In this document: piece after piece, positions 33,532 to 44,455 of the stretch
Layout of the letters: each line of letters opens with the position of its first letter
Numbering within the stretch: the first letter of the stretch is position 1
NCBI GenBank assembly: GCA_018907035.1
Contig: JACCIC010000135.1
Location: forward strand, 916,001-980,000
Reading direction: 5' to 3'
Source of the DNA: Sycobia sp. Sy_11
Taxonomy: Eukaryota; Arthropoda; Insecta; Hymenoptera; Epichrysomallidae
DNA: 64,000 bases
Program-made: the position numbers and the translations under genes
The notes under the pieces: model-generated
What the model was told of the DNA's origin: nothing
Database searches by the model: none
What the model saw: the letters and a program-made list of their open reading frames with translations, nothing else

Positions 33532-33936
33532 GAAAGCTTTCAGCGAATGTTCCAAAGAATATTCCAGTGAAAGGTTTCCGGTAGTTTAACTAAAGGTTGA
33601 ACAAACTTCCATTAGGTTTGTAATGAAAGCTTTCCAGTAATATATAAAGCTTCCCAGTAATAATAAGTAGCCGCGAAATATTACAGAAAAGCTTTCAGAA
33701 AGATTATAGGAACCTTACACGACCAATTGAATGAATTAAACTGAATGAACCATAAATTCTTACAGAAAGCTTTCATGAAGAATTACCATAAGCTTTTTGA
33801 ATGTTACAAATCTCAAACTAATATTGAACTAATTTGAATCTTGCATGAAAACATCCAGGAATCTTCCAAGAATTTTCCACGAAATATTCTATAAAATATT
33901 GCAAGGAAGTTTTTTGAAAGATATGTGAAAGCTTTC
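33532..33936. repeat. Cluster of GAAAGCTTTC palindromes
   Basis: Four exact or near-exact GAAAGCTTTC decamers (33,532; 33,625; 33,765; 33,927), one AAAAGCTTTC (33,687) and two shorter relatives (33,646; 33,789) occur in 400 bp, with recurring TTCCAGTAAT and GAATNTTCC words. It starts immediately after the gypsy remnant ends. Confidence 0.6.
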
Positions 33937-33949
33937 ATATAAATTTCGC

Positions 33950-34100
33950 GTCAACTCTATCTTTGTTTTAGTTTTATAAATTTAAAAAATTTACAGTATG
34001 GTTTAGCCTTCTTATATTTGGCATATAACATGATATATATAGAAACTCATATGGTCATTCAGAATGTAGAAAATTTTCATTTATATAGTATATAAATATC

Positions 34101-34137
<37 letters not shown>

Positions 34138-34960
34138 TATAATATCCATAAAATATAATATATTCATGAAACTATATGCTAATTCATTTAAAAAGTAAAA
34201 TTTTTCTAAAGAACTTATGAGGGTGATCATGGTCGAAGTATGCCAGCCAATCAAATTATAGTAATAGACAATATATATAATGAATTATATATTATCAGTA
34301 TATTATTATATATATATTATTGTAATTAGAGTTTACCTAAATATATTTGAAATTAAAATATTTACTGCTTCAAAACTAATTTTGTTATTAAGTTTATAAA
34401 TTTCTTCAATTTAATAAATAATAGAAATTAATATATTATTGTAAAATGTAGTATATTCTGAAGGAGGATGTCAGGTTAGAAGATATAATTATAGAATACT
34501 TAGTTCATAGTGCTTAGATTGTTGAAAGAAATTTTTTAAAAATTGTTAAACATAATTTTATGAACTATTGTTTTTTCACAGATCATAAAAGTAATAAAAA
34601 TACGTGCAGTTGTATAAGGAAAAAACATAAAATTAAAACTGAATTTGTTTTAGTAATAAAAAATCAATAGATCCGTTTAAAAACTTATTGAATAATAAAT
34701 ATTTAATAAAACTCCTACAGGTAATGTGAAATTAGAATGAAACATATATGCTTTTTGGATTACATATCTGTTACAGATAATAAAAAAGTGCTTTTTCAGA
34801 TTAAAATGTTAAGTTGTGCGAGAAAAAATATTACATTTGCTCGACAAGTTTTCAGGCAAGCATTAAAAAACAGCATTGGATTTACAAGAATGTATAGCAA
34901 AAGCTACTGCTTCGAGAAATACAGTAGCGAATCATAATAATAATAATTTTTATAGAGGAG
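33950..34960. other. AT-rich stretch, no gene seen
   Basis: Contains a TA run (34,109-34,135). A 66-codon frame at 34,737-34,937 is unassigned. Confidence 0.45.
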
Positions 34961-35167
34961 GAGAAAAATCTTTTATGGATCCCGGGGACCGGTCCTCGGG
35001 TATGTGGGAATCACCAACAGAAAGGCATACCCACTAAAAACTACTTCCTCGATGCATTCCCCCGACTGCTTCCTGCAGCTCTGGAAAGAGCTGCGAGCCG
35101 GAGTCGGCTGGCGTGCAGCAAGGAGACCTCCTCTCCCTGGCTCAACTCCCAATCCCGGAAATCGCCG

Positions 35168-38117
35168 TTAGGCATTTCTTCGGAAAGGGGACCAGGATGT
35201 TCGCTTTCGGGCGCCACCATATCCCAGCAAAATAGAAGGATCTAGGGAAGGTTTGCCTTCTTCCGTTTGACAATATCCTTGACGAAATAGGCAACCCTTC
35301 CCCATGTTTCCTGGCTGGAGAGCATCAGGGGGATAATGCCTTCCGGGGTAACCCTTCCGGCGTCCTCCCCCCATAGCTCCCTCTGCTGCTCCCACTGCCC
35401 GCGCACAAAAAAAGTATGATGGGCATACTTTGGGTGAGATAGTAATTTACCTCCCCATGCTACCGACCGATCCACGGGGCCACCTGACTTATAAGTCTGG
35501 CGGTCCACCTTCCGCGCGTATCTGGCTCCCACCTATTCTGCCAGCAAGCCAGCGAACGCTCTCTGGCTTGCTGCTTCCCTTCAGCTTGGCGAAGTGTTCT
35601 ATTCATCTGGTGGACGAATTTCCGCTCCTGGGCCAGGAGGTCTACCGGGATCACCCCGGCAATCACTAGGGAGGTGGCCTGCGAGACCGTGCGATACGAG
35701 CACGCTACGCGAAGAGCGCATTTCCTCTGTACAGCCGCCATGCGCCTGCGATACTTTTCGTATTGCAGCGCATCGGCCCAGACTTCAGCACCGTAAAGGA
35801 TGACAGACTCAGCAACTCGCAGTAGCAGCCGCCTGATGCAGGGGCGTGGTCCTCCTACGTTGACCATGACCCTGCACAGGGAGGCCGCCACTACCGCCGC
35901 CTTGTCCGCCGACCTCTGAATCTGTTCCAGAAGGTGAGCTTCGTATCTAGCATCACTCCCAGGTACTTGACAGATGCCTTGGTCAAGACCGATATCTCCC
36001 CAATAATTAGCGGCTGCACTCTGGGGAAGCGCTTATTCGTAAGGAACACAATCATAGTTTTCGCCTCCGCTAGTTCCAGACCGTGATCACCCATCCAATG
36101 GCGAATTCTGCGCCTGGTCTGTTCAAGTCGCGTCTGTGCCAGCGTCATATTGCGCGCAATGATAACAGCTGCCACATCATCCGCATACACGATCAGCGAG
36201 CAGTCTTCCGGTATGTCCAACCGATGGATCCCGTCATAAGAAACATTCCATAGATCGGGACCCAGGATGAAGCCTTGGGCCGCGCTACACGTTAGCTCTT
36301 TTCGCTTAGAGCCCTCTGCCGTTTCGTACAGAATGGATCTGTCCTTCAAATAATCTCCGATGATCTGGAGTAGGTACTTGGGTACATTGAAGTCCTTCTT
36401 CAGTGCCCTCAGCACGTCTGTCTACCTAACCGAGTTGAAAGCGTCTTTGACATTGAGTGTCACCAGAAGACACACAGGTCCGTAGACACCCGCTCCGTAG
36501 CCCTGGCCGCCTCCACTACCTCCTGAATAGCATCTATGGTTGATCGCCCTCTTCGAAAGCCATACTGCCTCTCGGAAAGGTCACCAGATGTAAAAAGCGC
36601 TGCCTGTAGGCGGGGTCTCACCAGCTTTTCCAGGAGTTTCCCGGCGGTGTCTAGCATGCATAAGGCTCTGTACGCCGGCGGAGTACTAGATGATCCTTTG
36701 CCCTTGCTTATCAACACAAGTCTCACCTCCTTCCACAGGGATAAAATATTCCCGCGCGAAGGCACGAGTGGTACATGTCAAGCAAGAGATCAGGATGGCT
36801 CTGTACCACCGCTTTCAACACTTCTGCCGGAAGTCCGTCAGGTCCTGGAGCCTTTTTGTTCTTCAGAGAGAGCACTGCTCACTCTAGCTTCGCCCTTGTG
36901 AAAGGCGGTGCCTCAGGACACTCAGGAACCAGGAGCTCATCCCTTCGTTTGCGATGAGTATGGAATAGCGCATGGACGATACTATCCATCACTTCCACGC
37001 TCATAGCCATGCTTTTACGGAACATGTGTAATTTGCGGGCTATGATTTTGTTCCCCATTCCCCACAGATCTTCTCTCAGCTTTTTCTAGCATCCGTGTTT
37101 ACTAGCTTTGATGGCTCGCTTTAGAGTCTTCATCGCCGTTAGATGTTGGACGATCCTAAGAGCGGCATCACGGGCACGCCATTGAGCCCTTTGGGCTACG
37201 CGGCTCAGCCGCAGGCATTGCGGCCGCAGCTCCGCAATTTCGTCCGTCCACCAATAAGTCGGACGGCGAGCACGACCCGCGAATTTCCTCGGTATGGCTT
37301 GCTTGCAGGCTTGGCGAATCAGATGCAATGTAGCTTCCGTCGCCGCTTTCGCACGCTCGAAAAGCGTTGCACTCCTTGGTAATTTAACCAGGAGGCGCTG
37401 TTCGCGTTCTAGTGCCTGGGAAAACTTCTTGTGATCCATACTCGCGACGATCCATCTGGCTGGGCGACGTTCAACTGTCGCCGTGACCGGCGTGGTATCA
37501 CTAACGCGGAAGGTGATGTATTGGTGATCGCTGGCTGTATAGTCTTCGATCACCCGCCAGTCCCGCAGTCGTGTGGACAGAATCTCCGTCGCAAAAGATA
37601 TATCAGGGATGGTCTCCCTGTAGCCAAGTCTCCGAAAGGTCGACGTAGATCCGGAGTTCAAAACAACTAGAACTGGTCTGCATGCCAAGTCCATCACCCG
37701 TCTTTCCCTAGAGTCCGGCAAGGGTTCTCCCCACTCGAGAGCTTTGCTGTTCAAATACCCAGCCACTACCAGTTCCCCTTCCATTTTTATTATCCTATCT
37801 TCAAGGGCATCCAGTTTAGACTGGAAACCCTGGATGACCTCATTCGGGGTGAGATAGCAGCTGACGTAATTTACGTTGTTGCCCCTCACCCAGACGAAGC
37901 CGCGGCCAGATCCGTGGCGCTCCACCCGAAAGCGGTGGGGGTTAAAAACGCAAATCGCCGCAGTACCTAGGTCGTCATGATAGTAGACTCCCGCATCTCC
38001 ATCTCGATATTGTTCGCTGACGATGACGATGTCAGCATCCTTCTCAAGACAGATCTGCGGAAGGAGGTCGCTTGCCGTCCGACTCCTATTCAGGTTCGCC
38101 TGCAGGACTTTAACCAT
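35168..38117 (-). pseudogene. R1-clade ORF2: endonuclease plus reverse transcriptase
   Basis: Start ATG at 38,117 (MVKVLQANLNRS). Its ATG overlaps the ORF1 stop by 8 bases, as in many R1/jockey-type elements. The AP-like endonuclease (38,117-37,480) has QANLN, SEQY, VAGYLN (family GDFN; the catalytic Asp is Tyr) and SDHQYITF. The RT follows at 36,765-35,890 with KGKGSSSTPPAYRALCML, GFRRGRSTIDAI and VYADDVAAV, then thumb and C-terminal parts (YGAEVWADAL, PDTRGRWTARLI). A stop near 37,086 and several shifts divide it. The end around 35,240 keeps only part of the usual C-terminal Cys/His motif. The product would nick DNA and copy RNA by target-primed reverse transcription, but it is inactive here. 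Confidence 0.85.
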
Positions 38118-39550
38118 TTTGGCGAGACCTGGCAAGAGCTTCGAGGAATACCGCACATGCCCCAGACCCCGCAACGTGATTTAACGCTGCGGGCGTGGTC
38201 TCCGGGTCGAGGAAATACTGTGAAGATGCTCTACAGTCAGACGCCTTGTGTCCCTGCTGCTCGCACCGGAAGCAAGCGGTGCTCCTGTCAGAGCCATCGC
38301 TACGCGAACCGCGGTATCCGAGATATCTGTAACAGCGTTCGACCTGGACTCGCTGCGGCAAGCCGCAAAAGACCCATCCAATGATCACCTTTCCGATTTC
38401 CAGTAGCCGCTGGCCAGCCTCTTCAGAGAAGCTCACGAGGGCTAGTCGTTTACCGACTTTATTCTCCCTCGTAATCCTCACCTCGAGAGGGCCAGAGTAG
38501 TCCCGCAAAATGCCAAGGAGGGCTGTCTTAACTTCGTCGAGTGTCGCGCAGCTGTCCACGTCTCTGATATCCAAGGTAATCTTTGGGATAAAGCCGGAAG
38601 TATCGTATTTTCCCCGACGACCTCCTTGAGGGCATTCGTAAAGCCCTCCTTGTCCTCCGCCGAAGCCTTCTTAAATTCGATCAGGAAATCGCCGTTTAAC
38701 GTCCGACGAATGTCCCTGATAATGAGTCCATGCTGCGAGGGGTCGACCTTATGGCGGATCCCTCCAAGGATCTCCGCGTAGGTCTTCCCCTCCGCGGGCT
38801 TGAGGAGCAGCGCCTCAGGCCTTGTCCTTCTCCCTATTCTACCTTTGGGTTTGGTGGGGCTCTCTCCAGATTTGCTAGCCCCCTTTGCATTGATCTTCTT
38901 TGTTTCTTTTTCTTTTTTTTGGCTGCTCTCTTTTCCTGCCTGGTTGAGACATTCTTCCAACCTTGCTTAGGCTGTCGCTCGTTCCCACGGTTTGCTTTGG
39001 CACGATTGTTGGACCTTCGTCTCTTTTTTTTTCTTCTTCTTTCGCCCCCCTCAGGTAATTCCGTTGGAGAGGTAGAAGGATGTCTCCTTGGCCTTCTATT
39101 ATCTCGGCAACTTCAGGTGAATGTAGCCACCGTGCTCTGAGGCGCCTTCTACTTACGAGCTCCTCCTTTATTATATTGTTAACGTTTTTTTGCCTTTTCA
39201 TCTCACTCCGTCATCATTCTAAACAAATTTTGTATGGAGTTGATGAGGACTTTATCGTGAGCATCCACAATTGTGCTGCTATAACTTGCTACACCAGCAG
39301 CGCTGTCAGCTTTGGCGTTACTGACCGTACGGGGAACATCCAGGCTGTTCACCCACGTACTCTTCTGGTCCGTCTTCTTCACTTTCTCTACATCTTCTTT
39401 TTTGTTGTTGACAATATCCATACTTCTTTCTTTAGTTTTCGTCCCCCACGAGGTCGGCCTCCATGGACCTTTCAGCGACGAACTTGCCAAAATGACTCCC
39501 CAACACTTGCCTGTAGGAGTTATTATGGTTTGGACCTTCGTGTAAAGCTC
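38110..39550 (-). pseudogene. R1-clade ORF1 (gag-like) with CCHC knuckle
   Basis: Three minus-strand frames make up the gene: 39,550-39,203, 39,201-38,875 with 38,960-38,600, and 38,574-38,110. The N-terminal part is Lys/Glu/Ser-rich and low in structure (KKEKETKKINAK). The middle has RIGRRTRPEALLLKPAEGKTYAEI followed by an RRM-like stretch. The C-terminal part has a zinc knuckle CFRCEQQGHKASDC, preceded by a degenerate knuckle whose second Cys is Tyr (CYRYLGY). It ends RQNG and stops at 38,110, overlapping the ORF2 start. Gag-like ORF1 proteins bind element RNA. Frameshifts near 38,580 and 39,200 inactivate it. The true start is upstream of 39,550 and unclear. Confidence 0.75.
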
Positions 39551-40197
39551 TTTTACAGAGCTGGAGGATATAGCATGCCCGGCATGTTAGCCCACCTCCG
39601 CTCTCTCGAACTTCCCCAAGAATAAGGTGCTCTACTCTCTGGAGAGTTTCCGGCAGACATTACGAGTCAGGGCGCACTCGCCAATGCTGAATGACTGGTG
39701 CTGGCTAGGCGCCCAGCCGCCCGTCCTGCCGCCAGCAGGAGCCAAAGATGGTTCAGGTCATCCAAGCACGCAACCTGAAGACTCGCCTCCCCACCCAGAA
39801 ACTCCCTTTGGCAACTCCTAGGCATGCACCGCTCAGCAAGCGCGGTAGACCGTCTTTAGCTCCGTCTGGAGCCCCTTCTACCTCCCTGACAAAGCCAACG
39901 GGGAAAAATCAGGCGAGAAGATTTCATCTGCATCAATTAATAAACAACGCAAGGGTCGTGAGCCCCCCTTACAGATCAAAAAGGAGCCCGCTCCCTTCCA
40001 TTCTGCTCTTGTTTAAAGAACAGAGGGATGAGTGGCAAAAATTTTGAAGTGCGTGAGTTGGGTTAGGCTTGTATAAGTGTACTTAGCAGTGGAGGGTGTC
40101 CCCAGCCAGAGCCCGTGACGCCCCCACCCAGTACCAGAATGCCGCTCCGTGCTTCACTCTCGCAACCCGATTATCCTTATGAGAGGGCTCCTCGGGA

Positions 40198-40620
40198 GGC
40201 GTGGCGCCCACATCTTTATATTCAGGAAGATGTCCGTTTATAAGAGCCGACGATGGCGCACAGCAGGCCCCTAGTCGGCCGCGCACGAGCTGCCAGTTCC
40301 AGTTGCGCCCGTGCCTTTCAGGGCCTGTAGAGTTCATCCACTCCGTGCTTGCTCGGCTTCGCTCCGTATCTTGCTCCCGCTACTCGAACTACTCTACAGA
40401 ACAGAAAGAATCCGAGCTGCGTGGCGCCCGAATCTTTATATGCGAGGTGTGTGTAACCCGTTTATAGAGACCCTTCGCCAGATATAACGCCTACAGCCTT
40501 ACTCAATGACGACTGTACTAGCATTGCCACTACTCCCCCATTCCAGTCTGTCAAGCTCGTCCACTCCGTGCTAGCCGTTCCGTAACCGAGCCGAAACCGT
40601 CACCCGCGAGCGTGGCGATG
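40198..40620 (-). repeat. Two ~220-bp tandem units in the 5' region of element A
   Basis: GCGTGGCGCCC occurs near 40,198 and again near 40,418, each followed by a CATCTTTATAT or AATCTTTATAT block and a CGTTTATA word. CCACTCCGTGCT recurs at about 40,337 and 40,558. The two units are diverged. Tandem promoter-bearing 5' repeats occur in several non-LTR families. Confidence 0.6.
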
Positions 40621-40744
40621 GTTACCCGTTCCTTTGCCAGGTGTTATGTTGTCTGATGTGTCAGTGTTGTGAAGTAAATGCCTGTAAGAGTGTGCTGTCC
40701 AGTTGTTGTAAGTGTGCTCCCTCCTCCTTTATCTGGGCTTGGGA

Positions 40745-40789
40745 CCGGCACCGGTGAAACATAGGGTCACTATGAATCCGCGGTGCCGG
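40745..40789. repeat. Nested hairpin at the presumed 5' end of element A
   Basis: CCGGCACCG (40,745-40,753) pairs with CGGTGCCGG (40,781-40,789). Inside, CATAG (40,760-40,764) pairs with CTATG (40,770-40,774) around a GGTCA loop. The arrangement is near symmetric. Confidence 0.7.
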
Positions 40790-40814
40790 GTAAATTTTTT
40801 TTCTCTTTTTGAGG

Positions 40815-42246
40815 AGGAGGAGGAGGATAAAAATCCTTTAGGGATCCAGGAGACCGGTGCCCGGGTATGTAGGACTCACCTGTAAAGGGCATACCCACTA
40901 AAAAACTACCTCCTCAGTGCATTCCCCTCGACTGCTTCCCACAGCTCTGAAAAAAGCTGCGAGTCGGGGTCGGCAGACGTGCACCGAGGAGACCTCCTCA
41001 CGATGGCGTACGTGCAGCCCAGGAACCGTCTATGAGGACATTACTTCTGGGCTGCGCCATCCTATTCGCCTTTGCGGGCTTACACGCCTTTTTAATTCTT
41101 CTTTTGTGGTCCAGGATGGCTTTGCAGAAATTGCAAATCCTGGACCACTTCTCATGACTCTCCAGCATCAGCCGGACGATGTTGTCAGGCCCACATGGTC
41201 GTACGTCTCTCCAGAGGCACTCACTTTCGAGGCGAAACACCTCGCACTCAAAAAATGTGTGAAGTGCATCGTCTCGGGGAGCGCAACAGTGGGCACAGCT
41301 CGGATCCGATACTTTCCCCATCTTGTGAAGATCGAATCGAAACCGACCGTGCCCCGATAAGAGCTGCGTGAGGTGGTAATTAACCTCTCCGTGCGACCTC
41401 CGGAGCCATGGCTTTAACTGATTGATCAGTCGAGCCGTCCATCGGCCGCGCGGATCCCTCTCCCAACGCTTCTGCCATTCGGTTATCGTGGCAGCTCTGG
41501 CCCAAATTTTTTCTTGTGCCTGGAGATCAATGGGGGTAACACATGCGATTATCAGCACCCTCGACTCGGAAACCGTACAGTAGGAGCTCCAGATGCGTAA
41601 TGCCACTCTACGCTGCACTGCCGCCATTCTTTTCCTATATTTTGCCATCAGTGCATCAGCCCATACCTCCGCGCCATATAGCATGATGGATTCAGCTGTT
41701 CTTATGAGCAGACGCCGCTTACAGGGTGCTGGACCGCCGACATTGACCATCAACCTGCTAAGTTGCGCTGTCACTCGGGCAGCTCTATCCGCCACTTCTT
41801 TTATTTGGTCACAGAAGGTCAGCTTGGAATCAAGCGTCACCCCCAGGTACCTTACAGCTGCTTTGGTACTCCCCGTTGTGTCTCCAACCTGCATAAGGCG
41901 TATCTTTGGGATACGTTCCTTAGTTAGGAGCACGATCTCCGTTTTCGCCGCTGCCAGTTCTAACCCATTGTTCTCCATCCATCTCTGCACTCGACACATC
42001 ACCTGGTTGAGTCGCATCTGTGCAGCGTCATAATCCCTAGCGATGATAACAACTGCTACATCATCTGCGTATCCAACCAGAAAGGTGTCCTCAGGCATCT
42101 GCATCCGGAGTATTCCATCATATGAAACGTTCCACATGTCGGCTCCGAGTACAGACCCCTCAGCCACCCCGGAACTAAGTTTTTTCCTTCTCCGACCGTC
42201 CGATGTCTCGTAACCCAAGTATCGATCCTTAAGGTAATTATTCATT
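40815..42246 (-). mobile_element. R1-clade element B, 5'-truncated
   Basis: Same family as element A, with the same 3' region (GAGGAGGAGGAGGAT, CCGGTGCCCGGGTATGT, ATACCCACTAAAAA). It begins abruptly inside the RT coding region near 42,246, as expected for incomplete target-primed reverse transcription. It lies directly upstream of A's 5' end in the same orientation. Confidence 0.75.
40998..42246 (-). pseudogene. R1-clade reverse transcriptase C-terminal half, open frame
   Basis: An uninterrupted frame of about 415 codons from the truncation point to the stop at 40,998, fused in frame with about 23 codons of unrelated flank (to 42,317). It has NYLKDRYLGYETSDGRRRKK, EGSVLGADMWNVSYDGI (motif B region), VGYADDVAVVI (catalytic motif C, intact), NNGLELAAAKTEIV and YLGVTLDSKLTF. 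The C-terminal CxxC...H...C motif reads CAHCCAPRDDALHTFFEC. It lacks the endonuclease and the first RT motifs, so it cannot act alone. The lack of stops suggests it is younger than element A or inserted recently. Confidence 0.85.
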
Positions 42247-42334
42247 CCGAACGTCAAGCCTCTGGATATAATGACCCCCCCCAACCCAGAAATATCAGAT
42301 GTTATTATTGTAAACATTTGAGTAAGTCTTAAAT

Positions 42335-42650
42335 TAATAAATATTTTTATTAGTATTACAGTCTTTATAATATAATATATTATCTAAAATAATGACAGTC
42401 AGACTGTCCTTGTTTATATTCACCCCCGAAGAATCTGAAATAAATTATATTAAAAATTAAAAATAAAAATAAAATAAAAATAATAATAAAATAAAAATAA
42501 AATAATAAATAAAATAAAAATAATAATAAAATAAAAATAAAATAATAAATAAAATAAAAATAATAAAAACATTATTCTATGTTAGTGAAGGACAACCTGA
42601 CTGCCCCCACTACCTTCAATTTAAATTCACTTTTAGGTCCAGTACTACCC
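42335..42650 (-). repeat. Interspersed repeat, single-arm copy (GTCTTAC family)
   Basis: Closely related to 14,572-14,895: TTTTTATTAGTATTACAGTC, ATAATGACAGTCAGACTGTC, TTCACCCCCGAAGAATCTGA, an (AAATA/AAT)-rich tract and TGCCCCCACTACCTTCAA. It abuts the 5' truncation of R1 element B. Confidence 0.6.
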
Positions 42651-42899
42651 ATTAAACGCAAAAATCAGCTATAATTTGTCTACTCGACTGAATTTCTACA
42701 ACATTGCTTTTTCTGCCTAAACTATACAATTGAGGGCGCTTTACAGAGCTTATTCAAAATCTATCTCTATGCGCATGCTCCCCGAGCGAACGAAATTCTA
42801 GTGCGTGGCGCAGTGCGCTGATAAGTCAGGTTTGAGATCAAAGTCGGTTAGAAAATAGCCTTTTATATATTTATATAATAGTTATCTTAGTTAATTATA

Positions 42900-43522
42900 A
42901 TACCTTCTTTCAGAAAGTGTATACCTGTATTCGTAAATAACGTATGAAAGAAGCCTATATGTAGGTTTGAGTTTGGTGTAAAACGGAACTGCAAAGGTTG
43001 GCTCGGAATTTGTACTTCATCAATGACACGAAGAGAAATTTGATGTTAACGTTTTGTATATTAAATGGATGAAATCTACAATTTCCATTAAAAGCTCTGT
43101 TGTCGACAAATCTAATAACAATTTTTTTCGGAAATTAACCGAGAGTTACGTTATCGAGTGAGTTGATCATTTTCCTCGCCTGTAGCCTAAACGATTTTAC
43201 CTCCGCTCGTATGATAGGTTACTTAGCGGTAGGTTTAGCTCATGTATTAGCGTGTGCGGGCAAGTCTCCAGGATTAATTTTTTACTCTACGAATAACGAG
43301 AGTTGTAACTTATCTGACAATGGGAAATTTAAGGTTAATGTAAACGATGAAACAAAACGCTTCTTTGCTTCTCACTGAGCTGACTCACATTTCTACACCA
43401 TTTACTTACGTTTTTCTTGATTCAAAACATCACAATGTAAATGGCCGATCATATCAAAAGTTTTGCGACCTTGCGTAAACTCTGGACGGTTCAGAAGGCC
43501 TTTATTAACTCAAGCACGCATC
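42900..43522 (-). pseudogene. Polinton major-capsid-like fragment, minus copy
   Basis: On the minus strand this segment reads the same capsid region as 44,510-45,010 on the plus strand (for example GATATGATCGGCCATTTACA, then TCGATAACGTAA). It continues further with a DEVQIPSQPLQF block and HTLFTNTGIHFLKEG, words typical of the C-terminal half of insect Polinton major capsid proteins. Stops and shifts are frequent. In particles this double-jelly-roll protein builds the shell, but here only a fragment survives. The fragment ends at a short palindrome (43,521-43,540). Confidence 0.65.
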
Positions 43523-43529
43523 GATCAAA

Positions 43530-44151
43530 TTCTTGATCGAGCGCACGGCCGAAAACCGCTATGCTTACAGTCGGCTTGCGGCAAAGAATTCGTGGGAACG
43601 GCTTCTCGCTCACTTTTGAAGAGGTACGGTATAATATTCAGAGTCGTTCGTAATCCTGATATTAAAGCAGCTGTCGTTAAGAGACTTAATAGAACTGTAC
43701 ACGAGCGTATGTGGTGATACTTTTCTCACAAAAACAATAAATTTTATATTGATGTGATTCAAATTATTATATATGCCGACAATCATACTCTATCAAGCAG
43801 AATATGAATGAAACCGACGAACGCGAACTTTTATAATTGTATAAATATGTTATATTTATATTTTATTAAATATTAAATATAACTTTTATAATTGTATACT
43901 ATGTACGCATCAGCCGAACTAAAAACAACTTTGAGAAAGGTTACGAGAAAAAATTTAATGAGGAGATATTTAAAACAAATCGCGTATCAAAAAGACAAAA
44001 TCTGTATACATACATCTTGGAAGATTTAAAAGATGAGATTATCGATGATTTCTTTAATACGGAAGAACTCGCGCACGTTGGAAAGCAGCGTATTACGGAC
44101 AACGTCGAACGTTTCAAAATCGAGTGTTTCATTGATAAAAAGGGTCGCTGA
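43530..44151 (+). pseudogene. Polinton-type integrase remnant
   Basis: After the palindrome the frame reads LQSACGKEFVG (second-Asp region of an rve integrase, Asp lost), LLKRYGIIFRVVRNPDIKAA and VVKRLNRTVHERMW. In the family the segment before RFNRT carries the catalytic Glu (ERFNRT), which is Lys here. A stop follows at once, then YFSHKN. A separate open stretch, 43,931-44,151, has EKGYEKKFNEEIFK and EEIIDDFF-like and TEELAHVGK blocks, the C-terminal part of such integrases. Integrases of this family insert the element DNA. This one is dead. Confidence 0.65.
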
Positions 44152-44319
44152 TACTGTGTTTCCTGTTAAAGTGTAAATTCTCCCTCTAGATACAAAGATG
44201 GAACATGCAAAAGTTGCACCAGTTAATAATTTTCTGTACTCTATATTCAATCAAATCCTCGTAATTTTTAATCCAAGACTAGTTTCACCTCCCCATAATG
44301 TATACCCTTAGAAAGCTCA

Positions 44320-44455
44320 TATAGAGTCCTTACTCAACTACTCATCAAGACTTATACTTGAATTACTTGACATGTTATACATTACATTACATTACATTAT
44401 ACAAGAATTACTTGACTACTCATCAAGAGTCACTCAACTGCTAAAGAGTCACACT
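44320..44455. repeat. Short local repeats (ACATT and ACTCATCAAGA)
   Basis: TACATTACATTACATTACAT at about 44,378-44,399 and ACTCATCAAGA at 44,339 and 44,418, with nearby variants such as AGAATTACTTGAC. This slippage-type sequence joins the integrase and capsid remnants. Confidence 0.6.

Larger units (their letters stand above)
34960..40790 (-). mobile_element. R1-clade non-LTR retrotransposon, near full length (element A)
   Basis: About 5.8 kb in minus orientation: 5' region with tandem repeats (40.2-40.62 kb), a gag-like ORF1, and ORF2 with endonuclease and reverse transcriptase followed by a 3' region. The 3' region ends near GAGGAGGAGAAAAATC (34,958-34,975). The 3' regions of A and of element B at 40.8 kb share the words ATACCCACTAAAAA and ACCTCCTC and a GAGGAGG-rich end, which defines one family. 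The 5' end is taken near 40,790, where a strong hairpin occurs and element B begins. No 28S rDNA flank is present, so it is not at the classical R1 site. Confidence 0.75.

Noticed and set aside
33841..33900. Alternating GAA/TTC words as a heat-shock element array
   Set aside because: Spacing between GAA and TTC is mostly 3-4 rather than 2 bases, so it does not form proper heat-shock elements.
38730..39625. Plus-strand frames of 136 and 181 codons
   Set aside because: They are antisense to the R1 ORF1, which has a zinc knuckle and ORF1/ORF2 overlap on the minus strand.
34960..40790. Site-specific R1 insertion in 28S rDNA
   Set aside because: Neither flank contains recognisable rRNA sequence.
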